A stretch of 64,000 nucleotides of DNA from the NCBI GenBank assembly GCA_964372095.1, contig CAYJPV010000005.1:124001-188000 (forward strand). Direction: 5' to 3'. The notes under the pieces were generated by a model. That model saw only the letters and a list, made by a program, of their open reading frames with translations. It was not told the origin of the DNA and searched no databases. This DNA comes from CAYJPV01 sp964372095 (GTDB taxonomy: Bacteria > Acidobacteriota > Vicinamibacteria > Vicinamibacterales > JAKQTR01). Position 1 is the stretch's first letter. Every line of letters starts with the position of its first letter. Below, piece by piece: positions 51,879 through 63,675 of this stretch. A program made the translations under genes and the position numbers.

Positions 51879-51881
<3 letters not shown>
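51840..51881. repeat. Heptamer array 12 (TGGGGAT/TGGGGGT type)
   Basis: Read on the minus strand from the acnA TAG stop: TAGGGGT, TGGGGAT, TGGGGGT twice, TGGGGAA, AGGCAGG. The order matches the fmdB-side end of array 7. Confidence 0.88.
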
Positions 51882-54563
<2,682 letters not shown>

Positions 54564-54659
54564 GTGACCACGTCTCCTGATACAGATGATGTCGAGGCGG
54601 TTTCAAAACCCGTTCTCGCGGTCACTCACCGGCCGCCCACGCAGGTCTTGAAACCGGTC

Positions 54660-55358
54660 CTACCGTCCCCAGCCCGTGAACAACTCGAGCCGGGCCGATG
54701 GCACCGTCCGGTGCTCGCGCCCCCAGTTGAATCCCCCGCTCGACCGCGTCATCCGGACTTCCGCGCCCAGGCCCACCCGGGACAGGAACCGCGTCGGGCG
54801 ATTAACGAGACGGTACCGGACACCGGCACCGGCTTGCAAGACGCTGCCCGTCTCGATGATGACGTTGCCGTCGTGCCAGTGGCGGAGCACCCCGCCGCTG
54901 ACGGTCCCGTACGGGATCAGCCGTCCCTGCCACGCCCGCAGGCGGGTGATCAGGACGTCCACGCGACCTTCGATCAGCGCTTGTCCCAGCGGCTCACCCG
55001 CGAACGCCAGCGACGGCCCGCCCTCGGCATCGCCCGACACCTGCACCCGCACGTCGCCCCGGGCCAGTGCGCCGGATACGCCCACCAGCAGCCACGGCTT
55101 CACCCGGTACGCCAGGCGCAGATCGGCCCCGACGGGCGTTGCGTACGTGGCACTCACGGAGAACAGGTTGAACGCCGCGCCGCCGGTATTCGGCGTCAAC
55201 GCCGCGTCACCACCGCCCAATTTCGCGGTCCCGCTCCAGGTCACTGCCGCCGCAACCTCGACGCGGCCGGCGGGGACATCCTGCGCCGCCGCCTGCGCGG
55301 CGCCTGCCAGGACACCCACCGACACGATCCACGCCGCCGCCAGCCTTCGGGCCCTCAT
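54660..55358 (-). CDS. Exported barrel-like protein of unknown function
   Basis: 232 residues. A signal peptide (RLAAAWIVSVGVLAGAAQAAAQ) is followed by alternating amphipathic strands (FNLFSVSATYATPVGADLRLAYRV, LIPYGTVSGGVLRH) and a C-terminal SARLELFTGWGR, consistent with a small outer-membrane barrel. No family recognised. Its ATG overlaps the stop of the upstream matrixin gene, so it belongs to that operon. Confidence 0.65.
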   Translation of the reverse strand: MRARRLAAAWIVSVGVLAGAAQAAAQDVPAGRVEVAAAVTWSGTAKLGGGDAALTPNTGGAAFNLFSVSATYATPVGADLRLAYRVKPWLLVGVSGALARGDVRVQVSGDAEGGPSLAFAGEPLGQALIEGRVDVLITRLRAWQGRLIPYGTVSGGVLRHWHDGNVIIETGSVLQAGAGVRYRLVNRPTRFLSRVGLGAEVRMTRSSGGFNWGREHRTVPSARLELFTGWGR

Positions 55359-56371
55359 CGCGCCGTCACCCTGATCTCGAACGGGCCCGCGTTGCCGCCC
55401 TTGGGCACCACGGCCAGCCGGTCGAGATAGGTGACCTTGAACGAGACGTCCACATCCCGTTGCGCCGGGAAGAAGCTCGTCAGATCCGCGTCATCGAGCG
55501 GTTCGACACGCACGACATGAGGGCCGGGGCCCAACCCGGCAATGGCGAACCCGCCGTCGGTGCCCAGCGAGAAGTTGCCCACGAGTTTCCCGGTCGCCGG
55601 GTTGAACGCCACGACGTGCGCGCCAAACACCGGCTGACCGTTCTTCGTCACGCGGCCGTTGATGCTGCCGGTCTCCTGGAGGAATGCCGGCCCGTCGTAC
55701 ATGTCCGAGATGCCGGCCATGTCGTCGGCACGCAGGCGGCGCCCCTCGATGCTGCCAGGGGAGAACGCAATGGGAAACATCACGGCCTCGGCCGCGATCA
55801 CCCGGCGTCCGCCGCCCGGCCGGAGTTCCGTCTCGCCGAGCGCCGAGTGCCCGAGCCCCAGCAGGTGCCCGATCTCGTGCAACGCGATCGACTCGACATC
55901 GTAGCGGTTCGGCTCGCCTCCCGTGGCGGTCGACCAGGGGAATGCGCTGTTGAAGAAGATGTCCACTTCGACAATCTCGCCGGACGTGACATCCACCAGG
56001 TAGGACGTGGCACCGAGTACCCGGTCCATGTCGGGCCGGTTCAGAAACCCCAGCACCGACACGCCATCCTGCTCGAGGGGCCTCGACCCGATGTTCCCGA
56101 CGTGCTGGAACGCCACGCGTGCGGTGGGCACGGCCGCCCACGACGCAAACGCACGCTGCACCGCATCCTGGAACGCCGGGTAGGCCAGGTCTGACGGCAC
56201 CTCGTCGTACAGGAAATAGCGGATCGGCATCGTGTTCCAGCGCAGGGTGATCTGCTGGTTGTTCACCAGGACGCCGTACTTGAGATACGCCTGGGCCGTT
56301 CCCCATGCGCCGGCCGCAATCACAACAGCGATGACCAGGGAGCGGACGCCGCGTCGCACGTTACCGGTCAC
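55355..56371 (-). CDS. Exported matrixin-type (M10-like) metalloprotease
   Basis: About 338 residues. The membrane-targeting N-terminus (SLVIAVVIAAGAWGTAQA) precedes a metzincin catalytic domain with zinc site HEIGHLLGLGHS followed by the Met-turn region (MFPIAFSPG) and DDMAGISDMYDG. A C-terminal carboxypeptidase-regulatory-like/Ig domain (SINGRVTKNGQPVFGAHVV) may anchor it or bind a target. The start is uncertain: GTG 56371 (overlapping the upstream gene by 11 bases) or GTG 56359. The two flanking genes overlap it, making a three-gene operon. Confidence 0.85.
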   Translation of the reverse strand: MTGNVRRGVRSLVIAVVIAAGAWGTAQAYLKYGVLVNNQQITLRWNTMPIRYFLYDEVPSDLAYPAFQDAVQRAFASWAAVPTARVAFQHVGNIGSRPLEQDGVSVLGFLNRPDMDRVLGATSYLVDVTSGEIVEVDIFFNSAFPWSTATGGEPNRYDVESIALHEIGHLLGLGHSALGETELRPGGGRRVIAAEAVMFPIAFSPGSIEGRRLRADDMAGISDMYDGPAFLQETGSINGRVTKNGQPVFGAHVVAFNPATGKLVGNFSLGTDGGFAIAGLGPGPHVVRVEPLDDADLTSFFPAQRDVDVSFKVTYLDRLAVVPKGGNAGPFEIRVTAR

Positions 56372-56978
56372 CCACTCGTCCGATCCCCGGCATCCGACGG
56401 CTGCGGGTGGCCCCGTCCGCAACGTCGGCCGCCATCGCCCGCACGTCTGCGGCGAAGTCTGCCAGCGGCACGAACCGCCGGACCCCAACGCCACGGGTCA
56501 CGCCCTGGGTCCGCCCGTCGCGGCCGGACGGCGGAGCCAGCACCATGGGCGCGGCGCCCGGCGCCGGCCGCACGACGCGCAAGACACCCTGCGAGAACCC
56601 CACGACGACTGGCATTGCCGCACTCTCACCGCGCAGGAAGACCACCACTTCGTCGCCGGGCTGCAGCACAGGTGCGCCCACCACCACAGTCCGGTACCGG
56701 CCAATCTGGCCCCCGGGCACCCGGAACACCACCTCTCGCCCGCCGTCGCCTTTGAAGTACGCCGGCACACCCAGCGACACCGTGGTTTCGGTCCGCCCGT
56801 CCACCACAACTGCCTGTGTCCGCACCACGCGACCGTAGACGATCGTGCGTGCGCCGGCCACCAGTTCCGCGAGATCCAGGGAAACAACCACCGTCGACGA
56901 GGAAGGAACGGCGGCCGCCATGAGGAGTCCCGCGGCAAGCGCCACGGCAACAGCACCGCCTCGACCAGGTAAGGACAT
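56361..56978 (-). CDS. Exported protein of unknown function, matrixin partner
   Basis: About 205 residues. A signal peptide is followed by a beta-rich domain (AELVAGARTIVYGRVVRTQ, TTVSLGVPAYFKGDGGREVVF, PGGQIGRYRTVVVGAPVLQPGDEVVVFLRG). I believe similar proteins occur next to matrixins in Acidobacteria but I know no function; a secreted inhibitor or chaperone of the protease is only a guess. ATG 56978 or GTG 56984 may be the start; neither has a clear ribosome-binding site. Confidence 0.6.
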   Translation of the reverse strand: MSLPGRGGAVAVALAAGLLMAAAVPSSSTVVVSLDLAELVAGARTIVYGRVVRTQAVVVDGRTETTVSLGVPAYFKGDGGREVVFRVPGGQIGRYRTVVVGAPVLQPGDEVVVFLRGESAAMPVVVGFSQGVLRVVRPAPGAAPMVLAPPSGRDGRTQGVTRGVGVRRFVPLADFAADVRAMAADVADGATRSRRMPGIGRVGDR

Positions 56979-56987
56979 CGTCACAGT

Positions 56988-58157
56988 CTAGCGCGGCGGC
57001 TCTGGAATGCCCACAGCAGACCACGGAAGGCCTGAGACGTCGAGAACCCGTTCGGCGGCCCGGCGGCTCGCTCCCGGTTCGCCCAGCCTGGCCTTCACTG
57101 CGCGCATGCGGGCACGGGCCTGCCCGGCGCGCTCCGGATCCATCAGCACGGCGAGCGTTTCCCGGGCCACCGCCTCGGACGTGAACGCGTCCTGAATCAG
57201 TTCGGTCGCCACCACCTCGCCCGCCACGAGGTTGACCATCCCGAACGTCTGCACGTGCACCAGGTGACGCCCCATCTGGTACGACAGCGGCGAGAGCCGG
57301 TAGACGATCACCATCGGCTTTTCGTGGAGGGCGGCCTGCACGGTGGCGGTCCCCGATGCCGTGATGACGACGTCCGACGCCGACAGGACGTCATCGGCGC
57401 GCCCGGTCAGGATGGCGGTTCGCGAGTCGGGTCCGAGCGGCAAGGACGCAAAGAGGCTGTCTGGCAAGGACGGCGCGCGCGCCACCAGGAACTGCGCCCG
57501 GGGCTCCTTGGCGCGGATCAGCGGGATCGCGTCCGCCAGCGTACGCATCGTGCTGGCCACTTCATTCGGGCGGCTGCCCGGCAGCAAAGCCACCGTCGGC
57601 GCATCCGCGCGAAGTCCCGCGCCGGTCAGAACTGCCGAACGGTCGGCAGGCGGCGGTACCAGATCGAGCAGCGGGTGGCCGACGAACTCCACCGGCACGC
57701 CGTGCTTCTGGAAGAACGCCGGCTCAAACGGAAAGATGACCAGGGCTTTGGCAGCCAACGCCTTGAGCGTGCGCACACGCCCCGTCCGCCAGGCCCAGAG
57801 CTGGGGGCACACGTAGTAGACCACCGGGATGCCACGTTTGCGGGCCTGCGCGGCCAGGCGGAAGTTGAAATCCGGGAAGTCGATCACCACGAGCGCGGCG
57901 GGTCTTTCACGATCCATCCCGGCCACGAGTGCCCGCTGCATGCGCCACGCGCGCGGCAGGACCCGAATCGCCTCGACGAGCCCCGTGACGGTGAGGCCGC
58001 GGAAGTCGCCGACAAGGTCAGCGCCGGCCTCGCGGAGGCTCTCGCCGCCGAATCCCGTGATCCCGATGTCGGGCCTCAGCCGGCGCAGTTCGCGGGCCAG
58101 CGCTCCGGCATACGCGTCGCCGGACGCTTCGCCGCAGGAGATCATGATGGTCGGCAT
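56988..58157 (-). CDS. lpxB: Lipid-A-disaccharide synthase
   Basis: About 389 residues, a GT-B glycosyltransferase (GT19): MISCGEASGDAYAGALARE, ITGFGGESLREAGAD, VVIDFPDFNFRLAAQARK, VVYYVCPQLWAWRTGRV, and late VVITASGTATVQAALHEKPM. It joins UDP-2,3-diacylglucosamine and lipid X in lipid A synthesis at the inner membrane, so the cell has a Gram-negative outer membrane. Start ATG 58157 or GTG 58163; neither has a ribosome-binding site, and the gene is two bases from the upstream M16 stop, so coupling is likely. Confidence 0.94.
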   Translation of the reverse strand: MPTIMISCGEASGDAYAGALARELRRLRPDIGITGFGGESLREAGADLVGDFRGLTVTGLVEAIRVLPRAWRMQRALVAGMDRERPAALVVIDFPDFNFRLAAQARKRGIPVVYYVCPQLWAWRTGRVRTLKALAAKALVIFPFEPAFFQKHGVPVEFVGHPLLDLVPPPADRSAVLTGAGLRADAPTVALLPGSRPNEVASTMRTLADAIPLIRAKEPRAQFLVARAPSLPDSLFASLPLGPDSRTAILTGRADDVLSASDVVITASGTATVQAALHEKPMVIVYRLSPLSYQMGRHLVHVQTFGMVNLVAGEVVATELIQDAFTSEAVARETLAVLMDPERAGQARARMRAVKARLGEPGASRRAAERVLDVSGLPWSAVGIPEPPR

Positions 58158-58164
58158 CGTCACG

Positions 58165-60369
58165 TTATTTCGGCTTGTCGAACACGCCCGGCTCGAGGAC
58201 GGGGTTGATCTTCAATTCCAGCACGGTCCGTTCGAGCACCGGCGCGTCGTCACGCCGCGTCACGGCCTTGAAGGGCACGAGCACGCCCGAGACCATACGG
58301 AAGTCCGAGAACGACTCGGTGATGACCTCGCGGCCGAACGGCCCCGGCACGTGACGGCTGACGCGATCGAGCCGTCCGCTCCCGGCATCGACGGCGAGGC
58401 GCACCGGCGGGAGTTCTTTACTCCAGAGTTCCACGACGTGGAGCGGGCGGCCGCCCGTGCCGGTTTCGTCGGGCACACGCCATCCCGTCAGGCGTTCATC
58501 GAGGGCATCCACGACGAGCCTGATCCAGTCTCGCCGGGCCCCAAGGGCAAACTCCCGGCGCATCGCCTCGCCCGCATCCCGCGGACCGTGTTTGTCGAAG
58601 AGCCACGCATGGCCTGCGTTGTACGCCTGGACCAGCACACCCTCCGGCGTCCGGGCGTCGACACGGAACTGGTCGGGATACGCCACGAGCGTCTTCGTCG
58701 ACGCCTTCACCGGCCCGTCCGGCGTGAACAGGACCGTGTCGGCCGTTGCCGAGATCGTCTTGACGGCGCGCAGGGCGGGCAGCCCGCCTGCCGCATCGGC
58801 CGCACGCGCCACGACCGCACGCGCCGCGTCCCACTCGAGTTTCGTGGCGAGATGGACCCCCTCCGGTGCCCCACCCGGGCGGGACGTACCGGGCGCCGGC
58901 GCATTCCGCTTGAGCGAGACCCCGGACAAGTCGAGCTGACCGAGGGGCACGACCTCCGCGTCCTTGAACCCGACGTTGCGCAGCAGCGGCCCGATGAACT
59001 CCGCCGGTCCTGCGACCACCACCGAAAGCTGGTCGGGGCTCAGGTGTCTGCGTATCGCCGCGTGCACACTCTCCGAGGTCATCGCGGCGACCCGTTCACG
59101 GTACGTCTCGAGCTCGCCGAGGGGCAGGTCATGGAACAGCTGGTTCAGCACCTTGGTCGAGATCGATCCTGGCGCCTCGAAGCCCATCGGGTAACTGCCG
59201 ATGAGGTACGCCTTTGCCGCGTCCAGTTCCTCGGTGTCGACGCCGTCGCGGTGAATCCCGGAGAACTGCTCCGCGATCACCCGCAGGGCTTCGCCTGTCA
59301 GCTGGGGCCTGGTTGAGGTTTCGGCCCGGACCAGGCCGCCCAGTCGATACGCATCGAGGGTCGCCGACGCGCCATACGTCAGGCCCCGGGCCGTACGCAG
59401 TACCTGGTGCAGCCGGTTCCCGCCTTCGCCGCCGAGCACCCGGAGGCCGAGGTCCAGGGCCAGGTAGTCCGGGTCTTTCCGGGCGATCCCGAGATGGCCG
59501 ACCCGGATCTCGGTCTGGACTGTGTTGGGCATGTCCACCAGCACCAGCCGTCGAGCGGGCGGCGGCGACAGGTTGATCGCCGGCAACACGATCTCGGACC
59601 GCTCCCACGGCTCGAACACGCGGCCGGCTGCCGCGAACGCCTCTTCGACGCCGACATCCCCGACGATGGCCAGAATGCTGTTGTTGGGAGTGTAGTAGCG
59701 ACGGTGGAACTCGACCAGATCGTCTCGCGTGATCAGGCCGATGGGCTCGGGTGTGCCGTCGCTCGGCAGCCCGTATGGATGCGCCCCGAAGACGACACGT
59801 TCGAACACGGCCGCCGCAATGTAATCGGGATCCTCGTAGCTGACGCGCAGGCCCGAGCGCAGTTGCTGCCGCTGGCGCTCCAGCTCTTCGCCGGCGAAAA
59901 CCGGCTGACGCAGGATGTCCGACAGCACCTCGAGCCCGAACGCGAAGCTGTCCTTCATCACGGTGACCTGGGCGAACGACGCGTCACTGCCAGACAACGT
60001 CGTCAGTTCCGCGCCGGCCGTGTCCACCGCATCGGCAATCGCGCCGGCCGTGCGCGTCCGCGTGCCCTGGGTCAGCAGTGACGCCACCAGGCCTGCGAGG
60101 CCGCCTTTGCCGGCGGGGTCGTAGGCGGCGCCCGCGCGAATCAGGACCTGCAGGCTGATGACGGGCTGTTCGTCGTGGTGCACGACGACCACCTGCAGGC
60201 CGTTCGGCAGCGTGCGGATCTCGTACGCCGGAAACGGCGCGGGCCGGGACGCCAGGGGGGCCGGTGGCTTCTCGGAGGGATAATCGCGGACCTGCGCGGA
60301 GGCCGCGGGTCCGCCGAACACCACCACCGCCAGCGCGGCCACGCACGAAACGAGGTGCGCGGCCCTCAT
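58165..60369 (-). CDS. M16-family protein with degenerate zinc site (non-catalytic partner)
   Basis: 734 residues with a signal peptide. Two M16 domains (NGLQVVVVHHDEQPVISLQV..., YYTPNNSILAIVGDVGVEEA, LGGEGGNRLHQVLRTARGLTYG) are followed by a C-terminal outer-membrane lipoprotein-sorting-like domain of about 200 residues (ISATADTVLFTPDGPVKAS). At the position of HxxEH it reads GGLAGLVASLLTQG, so the zinc ligands are absent. In bacterial M16B pairs one subunit is catalytic and the other is not; this is the inactive one. AAGGAG upstream and an ATGA overlap with the active partner support the start. Confidence 0.88.
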   Translation of the reverse strand: MRAAHLVSCVAALAVVVFGGPAASAQVRDYPSEKPPAPLASRPAPFPAYEIRTLPNGLQVVVVHHDEQPVISLQVLIRAGAAYDPAGKGGLAGLVASLLTQGTRTRTAGAIADAVDTAGAELTTLSGSDASFAQVTVMKDSFAFGLEVLSDILRQPVFAGEELERQRQQLRSGLRVSYEDPDYIAAAVFERVVFGAHPYGLPSDGTPEPIGLITRDDLVEFHRRYYTPNNSILAIVGDVGVEEAFAAAGRVFEPWERSEIVLPAINLSPPPARRLVLVDMPNTVQTEIRVGHLGIARKDPDYLALDLGLRVLGGEGGNRLHQVLRTARGLTYGASATLDAYRLGGLVRAETSTRPQLTGEALRVIAEQFSGIHRDGVDTEELDAAKAYLIGSYPMGFEAPGSISTKVLNQLFHDLPLGELETYRERVAAMTSESVHAAIRRHLSPDQLSVVVAGPAEFIGPLLRNVGFKDAEVVPLGQLDLSGVSLKRNAPAPGTSRPGGAPEGVHLATKLEWDAARAVVARAADAAGGLPALRAVKTISATADTVLFTPDGPVKASTKTLVAYPDQFRVDARTPEGVLVQAYNAGHAWLFDKHGPRDAGEAMRREFALGARRDWIRLVVDALDERLTGWRVPDETGTGGRPLHVVELWSKELPPVRLAVDAGSGRLDRVSRHVPGPFGREVITESFSDFRMVSGVLVPFKAVTRRDDAPVLERTVLELKINPVLEPGVFDKPK

Positions 60370-61763
60370 CGGCGTTCTCCTTTCGGTCCTTCGGGTACGA
60401 CCCTGATCGTCAGCCGGCTCTCCGGCGTGAAGTAGGTGCTCGCGACGCGCTGGATATCGGCGGCGGTCACCGCCTGGAACCGTGCGAGTTCGGCGTCCGC
60501 CGACGCCGGGTCCTTGTGAATCACCGCGGCGTGGCCCAGCGCCTGCGCTTTCTGCTCGACGGTCGTCCTCCCCAGGATGTAGTCGCGGGCCAGCTGATTC
60601 TTCGCCCGCGCCAGTTCGCGCTCGGTCACCGGATCGGTCCGGAGGCGATCCAGTTCGGCCGCCAGGGCTACCTCCGCCTGCAGCGGTGTGAATCCCGGCT
60701 GGACGATCGCGACCGCGAAGAACAGGTTCGGATGCTCGGTCAGGTTCCCTCCCCCATACGCCGCGAGGGCCAGTCCCTGCTCGTAGACGAGCGCGCGGTA
60801 GATGCGGGAACTCTCGCCGTCCGACAGGATCTTCGATGCCAGTTGCAGGGGATACGAGTCGGGATGGCCGTCGAACGTCACATGGTGCGCCACGACGACG
60901 GCGGGCAGCGGCCACGGTTCTGTCAGTTCCACACGCCGCGGTTCGGCGACGGGCGGTTCGGCCGGAATGTCCCGGGGCACGGGTCTCCCGCGTTTCGGGA
61001 TGCGGCCGAAGTAGGTGGTGGCCAGTTCGATCACCTGCTTCGTGTCCACGTCACCGGCCACGACGAGCGTGGCGTTGTTCGGCACGTAGTAGGTACGGAA
61101 GAAGTCCCGGACGTCCTCGACCTTGGCAGCATCCAGGTCTTTCATGGTGCCAACGGTCCGGTGCTTGTACGGATGCACGCGGAACGCCTGGTCGTAGATG
61201 ATCTCGGCGAGACGGCCGTATGGCTGGTTCTCCACGCGCATCCGCCGTTCTTCCTTCACCACCTCACGCTCCCGTTCGAACATCTCACGGTCGATGCGCA
61301 AGGTCGCCATCCGGTCCGCTTCCAGCCACAGCGCCAGCGGCAGGTGGGAGGACGGCACGGTGTTCCAGTAGACCGTCACGTCTTCGGTCGTGTACGCGTT
61401 GGTCTGCCCGCCGACCTTCGACAACAAGGTCGTGTGTTGCTCGGGCTTCACGTTCTTGGAGCCCTTGAACATCAGGTGTTCGAACAGGTGGGCAAACCCG
61501 GTCCGTCCGCGTGCTTCGTCTTTCGACCCGACGTGATACCAGACCTGCACGTTGACGATGGGCGTGGAATGGTCCTCCAGCACGATGATCGCCAGGCCAT
61601 TGGGCAGCGTGGTGTGCTGGAACTCGAGTGTCGGGGGGCGCGTCGCCGCCGAACCGGTGATGCCGAAGTGGGGAACGCAGATACCGATGGCCGCCAGCGC
61701 GATCAGGCCGGTCAGCGGAGTCCGGGAGGGCCGCCGGTGTCGTGTCCCACGCGGAAAGTCCAT
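60366..61763 (-). CDS. M16-family zinc peptidase, catalytic subunit
   Basis: 465 residues, exported (hydrophobic segment GLIALAAIGICVP). It has the inverted zinc motif GFAHLFEHLMFKGS (HxxEH) and the distal glutamate in EREVVKEERRMRVE, followed by YYVPNNATLVVAGDVDTKQV. It probably forms a heterodimer with the adjacent inactive M16 protein to degrade small peptides in the periplasm. Its stop overlaps the start of the partner (ATGA). Confidence 0.9.
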   Translation of the reverse strand: MDFPRGTRHRRPSRTPLTGLIALAAIGICVPHFGITGSAATRPPTLEFQHTTLPNGLAIIVLEDHSTPIVNVQVWYHVGSKDEARGRTGFAHLFEHLMFKGSKNVKPEQHTTLLSKVGGQTNAYTTEDVTVYWNTVPSSHLPLALWLEADRMATLRIDREMFEREREVVKEERRMRVENQPYGRLAEIIYDQAFRVHPYKHRTVGTMKDLDAAKVEDVRDFFRTYYVPNNATLVVAGDVDTKQVIELATTYFGRIPKRGRPVPRDIPAEPPVAEPRRVELTEPWPLPAVVVAHHVTFDGHPDSYPLQLASKILSDGESSRIYRALVYEQGLALAAYGGGNLTEHPNLFFAVAIVQPGFTPLQAEVALAAELDRLRTDPVTERELARAKNQLARDYILGRTTVEQKAQALGHAAVIHKDPASADAELARFQAVTAADIQRVASTYFTPESRLTIRVVPEGPKGERR

Positions 61764-61804
61764 GCCCGATTATGGCACGGACCCGCGAGGCACAAGGGCT
61801 TCCT

Positions 61805-62845
61805 TCACTCGGCCGACGACGGGCCGAGTTTCGCCTCGAGTTCGGCCAGGCGGCGTTCGAGTGCCGAGACGCTCTTCTTCAGCTCGGGCAGCCGGCGAAA
61901 CACCGCCGATGCCTTCAGCCAGTCCCGGTTGTCGATGGCCGGGTAGCCGGAGATCAGCGAATTCTCGGGGACCGAGTTCGGGATGCCCGTCTGCGCCGTG
62001 GCCCGCGTCCCCTTGCCGATGGTGAGGTGGCCCGCCACCCCTACCTGCCCCGCCAGGATGACCGAGTCGCCAATCGTCGTGCTGCCGGCGACGCCAACCT
62101 GGGCCACCAGCATAACGTTGCGTCCCACGTGCACCCCGTGGGCAATCTGCACCAGGTTGTCGATCTTGGTTCCGGCGCCGATCCGCGTCTCGCCCACCGC
62201 CGGCCGGTCAATCGTCGAGTTCGCACCGACCTCGACGTCGTCCTCGAGCACGACGATGGCCACCTGCGGGATCTTCTGGTAGGAGCCGTCGGGCCTCGGC
62301 GCGTAGCCGTAGCCATCGCTGCCGATGACGACGCCGTTCTGGAGGATCACGCGGTTGCCCAGACGGCACCGGTGACGGATCGACACGTGGGGATGGAGGA
62401 CGCAATCGTCACCGATCGCCGCGCCGTCCTGGACGACCGCATGGGGATGCACAATCGTCCGGTCGCCGAGGTGCACGCCGGCCCCGACCCAGGCAAACGC
62501 CCCGACATGGACGTCGCGGCCCAGGACGGCGTCCGGCGCCACCCACGCCAGCGGCGAGACGCCGGGCGCGGGACGCTCGTCCGGCGCGAACAGCCCGACG
62601 GCCGCCGTGAACGCCAGGTACGGCTGCGGCGTGCGCAGGATCGGGCACGGCGCGGCGGCAAGGTCGTCACCCGCGATGATCGCAGACGCCCGGGTGGTGG
62701 CCACCTGGGCGGCGTATTTCGGGTTGGCGAGGAAGGTGATGTCGCCGGGTCCTGCGGACTCGAGCGTCGTTACGCGCAGGATGTCGACGGTCCCGTCTCC
62801 ATCCAGCCGGCATCCCAGACGTTCGGCAAGTTCGTGGAGTCTCAA
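61805..62845 (-). CDS. lpxD: UDP-3-O-acylglucosamine N-acyltransferase
   Basis: 346 residues. An N-terminal uridine-binding domain (LHELAERLGCRLDGDG, ITFLANPKYAAQVATT) precedes a left-handed beta-helix of hexapeptide repeats (VGAFAWVGAGVHLGDRTIVH, DDVEVGANSTIDRPAVGETRI, IAHGVHVGRNVMLVAQVGVAG with the catalytic His). A C-terminal coiled coil follows (KKSVSALERRLAELEAKLG). It adds the second acyl chain in lipid A synthesis. The start codon is TTG 62845. Confidence 0.95.
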   Translation of the reverse strand: MRLHELAERLGCRLDGDGTVDILRVTTLESAGPGDITFLANPKYAAQVATTRASAIIAGDDLAAAPCPILRTPQPYLAFTAAVGLFAPDERPAPGVSPLAWVAPDAVLGRDVHVGAFAWVGAGVHLGDRTIVHPHAVVQDGAAIGDDCVLHPHVSIRHRCRLGNRVILQNGVVIGSDGYGYAPRPDGSYQKIPQVAIVVLEDDVEVGANSTIDRPAVGETRIGAGTKIDNLVQIAHGVHVGRNVMLVAQVGVAGSTTIGDSVILAGQVGVAGHLTIGKGTRATAQTGIPNSVPENSLISGYPAIDNRDWLKASAVFRRLPELKKSVSALERRLAELEAKLGPSSAE

Positions 62846-62860
62846 AACGATTCGACTATA

Positions 62861-63577
62861 TCACGCGCGTCCGAGCGCCATCCGCTCGGCAAACGTGTCG
62901 ATGTGTTCGAGCCCGAGACGCTGGGCCACGGCGTTCGCCAGGGCCGCGCGATCCGTCATGGGCAACGACGCGAGACGGCGAAGGTCGGTCAGGGGCGGGC
63001 AGGCCCGGTACGTCCACCGGACCGCCGACGTCCCGTGGCGCGCGCCGGTCCACGACAGATAATGCCCGGTCACGCGGAAGACGAAGTAATACAGGATGAT
63101 GTTCGGGCCCGGCACGAACGACAGCGGCGCGGTCAGCGCGCAGCCGGTCGCGTCGAACGCGAGCCAGTTGCGGTGCCGGGTGCCGTCGCGCTGCAGCGAC
63201 AGTTGGACGATGGCCGAGGCCTCGTCGGTCGACAGGTCATCCGGATAATGGGCGATCGCCTCGCTGGCCGACCGGAGCCGCCACAGCAGACGCTGTTCCG
63301 CCACACGCTCGGCCAGCCACGCGATGACGCGGTCGCGCACGCGCTGGACGGGCGTGCCGCGGTGCCGCAGCGCGCGCCTGGCCGCGCGGCGCTCGCGGTC
63401 CTGTTCGAGGTACGCCAGCACCGTCCGAAACGTCCGCGTCACACGCGTGCGCCAGAACGTCCAGGACAGGCGCGCGCGCCATCCCGTGCCGTCGACGGGG
63501 ACCGGCGTGGCCTCGTGATGGGGTTCGCAGTAGAGTTCGTAGCCGTCCGGACCCGCCGGCACCAGGTAGACATCCAT
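62861..63577 (-). CDS. Protein of unknown function, possibly K+/H+ exchange-related (Mit_KHE1-like)
   Basis: 238 residues. The N-terminal MDVYLVPAGPDGYELYCEPH, a basic helical middle and PLSFVPGPNIILYYFVFRVTGHYLSW recall the Mit_KHE1 family of mitochondrial K+/H+ exchange-related proteins with bacterial relatives; I am not certain of the match. One hydrophobic segment is present near residue 180. It lies 15 bases upstream of lpxD on the same strand. Confidence 0.5.
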   Translation of the reverse strand: MDVYLVPAGPDGYELYCEPHHEATPVPVDGTGWRARLSWTFWRTRVTRTFRTVLAYLEQDRERRAARRALRHRGTPVQRVRDRVIAWLAERVAEQRLLWRLRSASEAIAHYPDDLSTDEASAIVQLSLQRDGTRHRNWLAFDATGCALTAPLSFVPGPNIILYYFVFRVTGHYLSWTGARHGTSAVRWTYRACPPLTDLRRLASLPMTDRAALANAVAQRLGLEHIDTFAERMALGRA

Positions 63578-63675
63578 CAGTCGCGCGTCCTCGCCGAGAG
63601 TTCACCCAGCATACCGGCGATCGCGTATCCAGGCCAGCGGGCCCGTCGGACCAGGAAGCACGAACGAGAATCACG

